NCBI GenBank assembly: GCA_007127625.1
Contig: SKYZ01000247.1
Coordinates: 1 to 12,319, forward strand
Reading direction: 5' to 3'
Length of the DNA: 12,319 bases
Source: Aquisalimonas sp.
Lineage (GTDB): Bacteria; Pseudomonadota; Gammaproteobacteria; Nitrococcales; Aquisalimonadaceae
Shown one piece after another: positions 6,796-12,319 of the stretch; the stretch's first letter is position 1, and each line of letters opens with the position of its first letter. Under the pieces are notes generated by a model. It saw only the letters and a list, made by a program, of their open reading frames with translations. It ran no database searches and was not told the origin of the DNA. A program made the position numbers and the translations under genes.

Positions 6796-7449
6796 TCAAC
6801 CGGCCTGCAGGCCGGCACCGTACAAACCGTTTTCGCGTATATAGTCCCATACCGGGTCGGGCAACAGGTAGCGGGGCGATCGCCCCGCACGCATCCGCTC
6901 CCGGATATCCGTTGCGGACACCGCCATGGGCGTGACCGGCTGGAACAGCACCCGCCCCGCCGGCATCTCCCGCAGCTCCGCCCAGGTCTCCGCCCGCCGC
7001 CCCTGGAGCCAGCGGGCCAGCGCGTCGGGCATGTCCTCGCCGGCGTCGGGGCGCTCCATGACCACCAGATGCGCCCATTCCCCGAGCTCCCGCCACTGGT
7101 GCCAGCGCGGCAGGGACAGGAAACTGTCGGTACCCACCACCAGCACCAGGTGGGCACTTGCGGCATCGGCATGCAGGGAGCGCAGGGTCTCCACTGTGTA
7201 TGAGGGACCATCACGGCGCAGTTCGCGGTCATCCACCAGGAACCGTGGTTCGCCTGCGGCCGCCCGTTCGAGCATGGCCAGACGGTGATCCGCGGTGACG
7301 TCGGGGTCGCCCCGGTGCGGAGGCACGTGACAGGGAATCAGGTGGAGACGCTCCAGCTCGCCCGCCTCGACGACATCCAGGGCCACCCGCAGATGGGCGT
7401 TATGAATCGGGTCGAAGGTACCGCCAAACATGCCCACCAGGCGGGTCAA
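6796..7449 (-). CDS. nadD: Nicotinate-nucleotide adenylyltransferase NadD
   Basis: 217 residues from the chosen TTG start, near the E. coli length. NadD transfers AMP from ATP to nicotinate mononucleotide to make deamido-NAD in cytosolic NAD synthesis. Motifs: the nucleotidyltransferase signature GGTFDPIHNAHLR (residues 9-21), PCHVPPHR (39-46), GPSYTVETLR (81-90), VVGTDSF (104-110) and the late SATDIRERM (178-186), matching the family ISxTxIR motif. The HxGH signature reads HNAH (16-19), with Ala for the usual Gly. The frame is open up to a GTG at 7479, directly after the proA stop, but AGGGAG lies 7 nt before the TTG at 7447-7449, and the resulting MTRLVGMFGGTFDP fits the usual short lead before the first strand. 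The next gene downstream, rsfS, is its common partner. Confidence 0.95.
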   Translation of the reverse strand: MTRLVGMFGGTFDPIHNAHLRVALDVVEAGELERLHLIPCHVPPHRGDPDVTADHRLAMLERAAAGEPRFLVDDRELRRDGPSYTVETLRSLHADAASAHLVLVVGTDSFLSLPRWHQWRELGEWAHLVVMERPDAGEDMPDALARWLQGRRAETWAELREMPAGRVLFQPVTPMAVSATDIRERMRAGRSPRYLLPDPVWDYIRENGLYGAGLQAG

Positions 7450-7456
7450 GATGCAG

Positions 7457-7462
7457 CTCCCT
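7457..7462 (-). promoter_or_regulatory. Shine-Dalgarno that sets the TTG start of nadD
   Basis: AGGGAG on the minus strand, 7 nt before TTG 7449. It lies downstream of the alternative GTG starts at 7479 and 7467, which argues against both. Confidence 0.6.
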
Positions 7463-7479
7463 GCCACATGGCCACGCAC

Positions 7480-8760
7480 TCAGCCCCGGACATGCCCGTC
7501 CCCGAGCACGATCCACTTCTGCGAGGTTAGCCCCTCGAGGCCCACGGGGCCGCGGGCGTGGAGCTTGTCGGTACTGATGCCAATCTCCGCGCCCAGGCCG
7601 TACTCGAAGCCGTCCGCGAAGCGGGTGGAGGCGTTGACCATGACCGAACTCGAGTCCACCTCCCGCAGGAACCGCTGCGCGCGGCTCCAGTCCTGGCTGA
7701 CGATGGCCTCGGTGTGCCCGGAACTCCAGCGGGCAATATGCTCGATGGCCTCATCCAGACCGGCCACCACCCGCACTGCGAGCACCGGCGCCAGGTATTC
7801 CGCGGCCCAGTCCTCGTCCGTGGCCGCAGCCATGTCCGGCACCCAGTGGCGGCTCTGCTCACAGCCGCGCAGTTCCACCCCGGCATCGCGGAAACGCTCC
7901 GCCAGCGGCGGCAGGACCTGCGGCACCATGCTCTCGGCCAACAGCAGGGTTTCCATGGTGTTGCAGGTGCCGTAGCGCTGGGTCTTGGCGTTGAACGCCA
8001 CCGCAAGCGCCTTCTCGGGATCAGCGGCATCGTCGATGTAGACGTGGCAGACGCCGTCCAGGTGCTTGATCACCGGCACCGTGGCATCGCGGCTGATGCG
8101 CTCGATCAGGCCCTTGCCGCCGCGGGGGACGATGACGTCCACATCATCGGTCATGGTGATCAGATCACCCACTGCCGCGCGATCCGTGGTGTCCACCACC
8201 TGGACCGCATCCATGGGCAACCCGGCGCTATCCAGACCGGCGCGGATGCACTCGGCGATGGCGCGATTGGAGTGCAGGGCCTCGGAACCACCGCGCAGGA
8301 TGGCAGCATTGCCGGACTTCAGGCACAGCCCGGCGGCGTCCGCGGTGACGTTGGGCCGCGACTCGTAGATGATGCCGACCACCCCCAGGGGCACCCGCAT
8401 GCGCCCCACCTGAATCCCCGACGGCCGCATGCGCAGGCCATCCACCGCCCCCACCGGATCCGGCAGGGTCGCGATCTGACGCAGGCCCTCGGCCATGGCG
8501 GCGATGCGCTCCGGCGTCAGTTCCAGGCGGTCCAGCAGTGCGGCGTCCAGGCCGGACTCGCGGCCCGCCACCATGTCACGCCCGTTCTCTTCGGCGATGC
8601 GTGCCGACCGGGCGTCGATGGCGTCCGCCATGGCGGCCAGCGCCCGGTTCTTCTCCGCGGTTTCGGCACGGGCCATGGCCCGGCCGGCCGACCGCGCCCT
8701 GCGGCCCAGACCGGCCATGTACTCGTGCACGTTGGCAATGTTGTCGGCAATGGCACTCAT
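7480..8760 (-). CDS. proA: Gamma-glutamyl phosphate reductase
   Basis: 426 residues, close to E. coli ProA (417). It reduces gamma-glutamyl phosphate with NADPH to glutamate semialdehyde, the second step of proline synthesis. It belongs to the aldehyde dehydrogenase superfamily; the nucleophile is Cys266 in [17 protein letters not shown] (257-273). Other family blocks: [17 protein letters not shown] (123-139), [14 protein letters not shown] (147-160), [12 protein letters not shown] (209-220), [17 protein letters not shown] (368-384) and [15 protein letters not shown] (399-413). The ATG start has a moderate AGGGA about 7 nt upstream. The proB kinase gene is not in this window. A proA-nadD-rsfS-rlmH order is also known in Pseudomonas. 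It lies 34 nt after holA. Confidence 0.97.
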   Translation of the reverse strand: MSAIADNIANVHEYMAGLGRRARSAGRAMARAETAEKNRALAAMADAIDARSARIAEENGRDMVAGRESGLDAALLDRLELTPERIAAMAEGLRQIATLPDPVGAVDGLRMRPSGIQVGRMRVPLGVVGIIYESRPNVTADAAGLCLKSGNAAILRGGSEALHSNRAIAECIRAGLDSAGLPMDAVQVVDTTDRAAVGDLITMTDDVDVIVPRGGKGLIERISRDATVPVIKHLDGVCHVYIDDAADPEKALAVAFNAKTQRYGTCNTMETLLLAESMVPQVLPPLAERFRDAGVELRGCEQSRHWVPDMAAATDEDWAAEYLAPVLAVRVVAGLDEAIEHIARWSSGHTEAIVSQDWSRAQRFLREVDSSSVMVNASTRFADGFEYGLGAEIGISTDKLHARGPVGLEGLTSQKWIVLGDGHVRG

Positions 8761-8794
8761 ATCGGATCCCTGCGTTGACCGCGGTAACAGGGCA

Positions 8795-9823
8795 TCACTG
8801 CGCCGCAGTGGCGGCGCGGCGCCCCGTTCGCCCGCCGGCGATGGCTACACTCAATTGTAACAACTCGTCCCACACCCTTCCCGGGGCAACGCCCTTGCTG
8901 ACCCGGTCGACCCGGGCGCAGCGTGCCAGCAGTGCCTGCCAGCGCCGTGCACTGCCACGCCGCGCGGCCTTCTGCACCTGCGCCTTGCGCGGTCCGAAGG
9001 CACCGTTGCGCCGCAGCACCTGCTCCTCCTGGCCCCAGGCGGACTGAAGCTGACAGACCAGGCGCACTTCCCGGGACAGTGCCCACAGCACCAGCGTGGG
9101 CTCGACACCCTCGTCGCGCAGGCCCTGGGTGATACGCACGCAGCGGGCAACGTTACCCTCCAGGGCAGCGGCGGTGAGATCGAAGACATCGAACCTTGCG
9201 CTGTCAGCCACGGCCCGGCGAACGGCATCGCCGTCCACCTGCCCCGCGGGCAGCAACAACCGCAGTTTCTCGATCTCCTGAACCGCGGCCAGCAGATTGC
9301 CTTCGCTGCGCTCCGCCAGTAGACGGACCGCCTCGCGGGTGGGCTCAAGCCCGGCCGCACGCATGCGTTGGTCCAGCCAGCCCGGCAGCTGCCGCGGCTC
9401 CAGCGGCCAGATCTGAACCACGGCGCCCGCCTTGTCCACGGCGTTGACCCAGGCGGCCTTGCGCGTACTGCCGTCCAGGCGCGGGGCAGTGATGATCAGC
9501 ACGGTATCGTCCGGCGCCGTGGCACAGTAGTCGGCGATGGCCTTGCCGCCGGCCTGCCCCGGCTTGCCGGTGGGCAGGCGCAGTTCGACAATGCGGCGGT
9601 CACCGAACAGCGAGAGATTGTCGGCGGCGGCGGTGAGGCGCTGCCAGTCGAACTGGCCGTCCGCCTCCAGCACCTCCCGCTCGGTATGCCCCGCCTCGCG
9701 GGCGGCGGCACGAACCGCATCCACGGTCTCGCCCACCAGCAACGGCTCGTCCCCGGTGATCAGCCACACCAGAGGGAGCCCTTTCGCCAGTGTCTGCGTA
9801 ACGTCTTCGGGTTTGAGCCGCAT
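8795..9823 (-). CDS. holA: DNA polymerase III subunit delta
   Basis: 342 residues, against 343 in E. coli. Delta is the wrench of the clamp loader: it opens the beta sliding clamp, together with delta prime and the tau/gamma subunits. Seen: [20 protein letters not shown] (19-38), close to the family's GxDPLLL-type opening; [18 protein letters not shown] (67-84), where Leu72-Phe73 match the beta-contacting Leu73-Phe74 of E. coli; and the second-domain block [20 protein letters not shown] (168-187). The C-terminus is Ala/Arg-rich. The frame is open far upstream to 10288, but that part overlaps lptE in another frame; the ATG at 9823, giving MRLKPEDV, matches family starts. It begins 4 nt after the lptE stop with only AGGCGG next to the ATG, so coupling to lptE is likely. 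Confidence 0.95.
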   Translation of the reverse strand: MRLKPEDVTQTLAKGLPLVWLITGDEPLLVGETVDAVRAAAREAGHTEREVLEADGQFDWQRLTAAADNLSLFGDRRIVELRLPTGKPGQAGGKAIADYCATAPDDTVLIITAPRLDGSTRKAAWVNAVDKAGAVVQIWPLEPRQLPGWLDQRMRAAGLEPTREAVRLLAERSEGNLLAAVQEIEKLRLLLPAGQVDGDAVRRAVADSARFDVFDLTAAALEGNVARCVRITQGLRDEGVEPTLVLWALSREVRLVCQLQSAWGQEEQVLRRNGAFGPRKAQVQKAARRGSARRWQALLARCARVDRVSKGVAPGRVWDELLQLSVAIAGGRTGRRAATAAQ

Positions 9824-9827
9824 CCGC

Positions 9828-10325
9828 CTACTCGCCCAGTGTCGCCTGCACCCGCTCCGTGAGCAGGAAGGCGATATCCCGGCGCAGCTCCTGCAACAGG
9901 GCATCCTCCCGGCTTTCACCACCGAGGACCTGGCCAGGGTCGCGCCGATAGGTGCGCAACTGCTCGAAGGTATCAGGGCCGGCAACCGTGTCACCGTCGG
10001 CGTCGCGGATGGACCAGCGCACGCGGTAGCGCAGCTCGTACTCATCCGGACGATCCTGGGAGCCCACCACCAGCCGCTGGCGATCGGTGGTCTCGTTTTC
10101 CAGCACCAGGCGCGGACCGTCGCCGCCATCACGCACATCCGCCCCCGCCGCCCGCAGGGCGCGGCGCACCTCGCGGACAAGCTCGCCCTCGCCCACGCGC
10201 GTGTCCACCACCACGGGCATGCCGTCCAGAGAGGCGGCGCCCGGCGCCGAGCCGCGCAGGTGCCAGCCGCACCCGGCCAGGGCAGCAACGAGCATCAAAA
10301 TCACGACCCGGCGCATCAAGGACAC
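9828..10325 (-). CDS. lptE: LPS-assembly lipoprotein LptE
   Basis: 165 residues. LptE is the outer-membrane lipoprotein that plugs and helps fold LptD, the LPS translocon. The N-terminus is a lipoprotein signal: MSLMRR, a hydrophobic run, then the lipobox LAGC with the lipidated Cys at 19; Gly20 follows, so no Asp retention signal, in line with outer-membrane sorting. The mature start CGWHLRGS is typical of LptE. The rest (LVLENETTDRQRLVVGSQDRPDEYELRYRV and the charged C-terminal helix) fits the family's alpha/beta fold. It is somewhat shorter than E. coli LptE (193). The start is GTG at 10323-10325, 4 nt after GGAGG; TTG 10319 and ATG 10316 are in-frame alternatives that would leave the signal peptide usable. 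It follows leuS by 13 nt, the conserved leuS-lptE-holA order. Confidence 0.94.
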   Translation of the reverse strand: MSLMRRVVILMLVAALAGCGWHLRGSAPGAASLDGMPVVVDTRVGEGELVREVRRALRAAGADVRDGGDGPRLVLENETTDRQRLVVGSQDRPDEYELRYRVRWSIRDADGDTVAGPDTFEQLRTYRRDPGQVLGGESREDALLQELRRDIAFLLTERVQATLGE

Positions 10326-10329
10326 TAGG

Positions 10330-10334
10330 CCTCC
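10330..10334 (-). promoter_or_regulatory. Shine-Dalgarno of lptE
   Basis: GGAGG on the minus strand in the 13-nt leuS-lptE gap. It is 4 nt before GTG 10325, 10 nt before TTG 10319 and 13 nt before ATG 10316, which favours the GTG but leaves the TTG possible. Confidence 0.55.
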
Positions 10335-10338
10335 GCTG

Positions 10339-12319
10339 TCAGTTGGCCACCACGTTCACCAGCTTGCCCGGCACGACGATTACCTTGCGCACGGTCTTGT
10401 CGGCAAGAAACCGTTGCACGTTGGGCTCCTCCAGCGCCGCAGCCTCGATGGCGTCGCGTTCGGCATCCGCAGGCAGCTCGACGTTGCCGCGGAGCTTGCC
10501 GTTGACCTGCACCACCAGACTGTGGGTGTCCTGCACCAGGGCGGTGTCGTCCCACCGTGGCCAGGCCGCGTCCACCACCGGCTGGTCATGCCCGAGCTCC
10601 CGCCACAGGCGATGACAGACGTGGGGCACGATGGGCGCGAGAATCAGCACCGCCGCTTCCAGCCCCTCCTGCAGCACCGCCCGGCCGGCGTCGCTGTCGT
10701 CGTCTGCCGCCTTGTAGAGCGCATTCAGCAGTTCCATCACCGAGGCCACGCCGGTGTTGAACGTGTAGCGTCGGCCGATGTCGTCGGTGGCCTTGCGGAT
10801 GGTCTCGTGGACCTTGCGGCGCACCTCCCGCTGGTCGCCGTTCAACGCGACCGCGTCCAGCGCCGGCGCCGCTCCCTGCTCCACGTGAGTACGCACCAGA
10901 TGCCAGAGGCGCTTGAGGAAGCGGTAGGCCCCCTCGACACCCGAATCCGACCACTCCAGGGACTGCTCCGGTGGTGCCGCGAACATGGTGAACAGGCGCA
11001 CGGTGTCCGCGCCGAAGCGGTCCACAAGTTCCTGCGGATCCACAGTGTTGCCCTTGGACTTGGACATCTTGGCGCCGTCCTTGAGCACCATGCCCTGGGT
11101 CAGCAGGTTGGCGAACGGCTCGCCCGCCGCGGTGAGCCCCTCGTCGCGCATGACCTTCTGGTAAAAGCGCGCATACAGCAAATGCAGAATGGCGTGCTCG
11201 ATACCGCCGATGTACTGGTCCACCGGCAGCCAGTAGCGGGCGCGGTCATCCAGCATGGCGCCATCATTGTCGGCACAGGCAAAGCGCGCGAAATACCACG
11301 CCGATTCCATGAACGTGTCGAAGGTGTCGGTTTCGCGCTCGGCCTCGCCACCACAGTCGGGGCAGGTGGTCCGGTACCACTCCGGCATCTGCTTGAGCGG
11401 CGAGCCGGCACCATCGAACTGCACGTCCTCGGGCAACTCGACGGGCAACTGGTCGTCCGGCACCGGCACCTGCCCGCAAGCCGGGCAGTTGATGATGGGA
11501 ATGGGCGCTCCCCAGTAGCGCTGCCGGGACACGCCCCAGTCGCGCAGGCGGTAGTTGGTCTGGCGCTCGCCCAGGCCCTGCTTCTGCAGCCAGTCGGCGA
11601 TGGCCTCGAAGGCCTGCTCGGAGGTCATGCCGGTGAAGTCACCGGAGTTGATCAGTACGCCCTTTTCGGTGAACGCCTCGTTGCTGACATCCACGTCACT
11701 ACCGTCCGCCGGGGCGATCACGGGCAGGATGGGCAGCGCGTACTTGGTGGCGAACTCCCAGTCGCGCTGGTCGTGGGCGGGCACGGCCATGATGGCGCCG
11801 GAGCCGTAACTCATGAGCACGAAGTTGGCGACCCAGACCGGGATCTCCTCGCCGGTGAGCGGGTGGATCGCGCGCAGGCCGGTATCCAGGCCCTTCTTCT
11901 CCATGGTGGCCACGGTGGCCTCGGCCACGCCGGCCTTGTTGCACTCCTCGACGAAGGCGGCGATCTCGGGGTTGCTCCGCGCCAGTTCGCGGGTGAGCGG
12001 ATGCTCCGGGGCCAGGCCCATGTAGCTCACGCCGAACAGGGTGTCCGGGCGCGTGGTGTAGACGTTCAGTGCCTCATCCCGTCCCTGGATGTCGAACCGC
12101 AGCTCGACGCCCTCGGAGCGGCCGATCCAGTTGCGCTGCATGGCACGCACCTGCTCGGGCCAGCCGGGCAGCTCGTCGAGGGCCTCCAGAAGCTCGTCGG
12201 CGTAGTCGGTAATCCGCAGGAACCACTGTGGGATCTCGCGGCGCTCGACCGTGGCACCGGAGCGCCAGCCCTTGCCGTCCACCACCTGCTCGTTGGCCAG
12301 CACGGTCTGATCCACCGGG
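10339..12319 (-). CDS. leuS: Leucyl-tRNA synthetase, N-terminus cut by window edge
   Basis: About 659 C-terminal residues are present; comparison with E. coli LeuRS suggests some 170 residues, including the first half of the catalytic domain with the HIGH motif, lie beyond 12319. The enzyme charges tRNA-Leu. Numbering from the codon at 12315: VLANEQV (5-11) and [11 protein letters not shown] (59-69), the CP1 editing domain with [10 protein letters not shown] (86-95) and [12 protein letters not shown] (177-188, with the Asp expected to clear mischarged tRNA), [17 protein letters not shown] (257-273), two CxxC pairs (C277/C280 and C318/C321) that look like a zinc ribbon, KMSKS (416-420; codons 11056-11070), and the anticodon and C-terminal domains ending [12 protein letters not shown]. 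coli carries a leucine-specific insertion just before KMSKS; here only LKDGA joins the two sides. No start codon is visible in the window. Confidence 0.97.
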   Translation of the reverse strand, partial: PVDQTVLANEQVVDGKGWRSGATVERREIPQWFLRITDYADELLEALDELPGWPEQVRAMQRNWIGRSEGVELRFDIQGRDEALNVYTTRPDTLFGVSYMGLAPEHPLTRELARSNPEIAAFVEECNKAGVAEATVATMEKKGLDTGLRAIHPLTGEEIPVWVANFVLMSYGSGAIMAVPAHDQRDWEFATKYALPILPVIAPADGSDVDVSNEAFTEKGVLINSGDFTGMTSEQAFEAIADWLQKQGLGERQTNYRLRDWGVSRQRYWGAPIPIINCPACGQVPVPDDQLPVELPEDVQFDGAGSPLKQMPEWYRTTCPDCGGEAERETDTFDTFMESAWYFARFACADNDGAMLDDRARYWLPVDQYIGGIEHAILHLLYARFYQKVMRDEGLTAAGEPFANLLTQGMVLKDGAKMSKSKGNTVDPQELVDRFGADTVRLFTMFAAPPEQSLEWSDSGVEGAYRFLKRLWHLVRTHVEQGAAPALDAVALNGDQREVRRKVHETIRKATDDIGRRYTFNTGVASVMELLNALYKAADDDSDAGRAVLQEGLEAAVLILAPIVPHVCHRLWRELGHDQPVVDAAWPRWDDTALVQDTHSLVVQVNGKLRGNVELPADAERDAIEAAALEEPNVQRFLADKTVRKVIVVPGKLVNVVAN

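Noticed and set aside
7558..8778. Plus-strand frame of 406 codons opposite proA
   Set aside because: It mirrors proA almost end to end. ProA has all its catalytic blocks, while the antisense product has no recognisable domain.
8796..8810. 6-bp inverted repeat (CACTGC/GCAGTG) at the end of holA as a terminator
   Set aside because: The stem is short, has a 3-base loop, overlaps the holA stop and is not followed by a U-tract. proA follows after 34 nt and is probably in the same transcript.
9824..10288. Upstream extension of holA by 155 codons
   Set aside because: It overlaps lptE in another frame and its Cys/Trp/Arg-rich sequence is not part of the delta subunit.
1..12319. A hidden defence, mobile or otherwise new system
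   Set aside because: Every stretch is accounted for by conserved housekeeping genes in a familiar order. No direct repeats, transposase, integrase, tRNA-end junction or foreign-looking composition was seen.

Overview
The window is a GC-rich, tightly packed stretch of chromosomal housekeeping genes, all read from the minus strand. The protein families (LptE, YhdP, RNase G, the YhdE type of Maf, RlmH of E. coli length, a delta subunit with a Leu-Phe clamp contact) and the gene order point to a gammaproteobacterium. The strong GC bias and fairly acidic proteins would suit a halophilic or alkaliphilic Ectothiorhodospiraceae-like genus, but that placement is inference from memory of gene order, not a search.

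In transcription order (from the high-coordinate end to the low) the genes are leuS (cut at the window edge), lptE, holA, proA, nadD, rsfS, rlmH, maf, rng, yhdP, and the first 51 codons of a carbon-nitrogen hydrolase (cut at the other edge). Every gap is short (2 to 69 nt) except the 134 nt between rng and yhdP, which holds a 9-bp inverted repeat without a U-tract. No RNA gene, insertion sequence, CRISPR array, prophage gene or pseudogene was seen, and there is no gene-free stretch over 300 bases.

The functions are mixed but all basic: translation and ribosome maturation (LeuS, RsfS, RlmH, RNase G), DNA replication (HolA), proline and NAD synthesis (ProA, NadD), nucleotide house-cleaning (Maf), and outer-membrane building (LptE for LPS, YhdP for phospholipid). 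Two blocks that lie far apart in E. coli are joined here: leuS-lptE-holA-nadD-rsfS-rlmH and maf-rng-yhdP. The join lies where E. coli carries mrdAB on one side and mreBCD on the other, and none of these cell-elongation genes is present.

I found no undescribed system. The points most worth a second look are the start of rsfS (its only good Shine-Dalgarno lies 6 nt before an AUC codon and inside the frame opened by the upstream ATG), the rlmH/maf junction, the rng-yhdP hairpin, the TTG start of nadD, and a LeuRS that lacks the leucine-specific insertion but keeps a zinc-ribbon-like pair of CxxC motifs.
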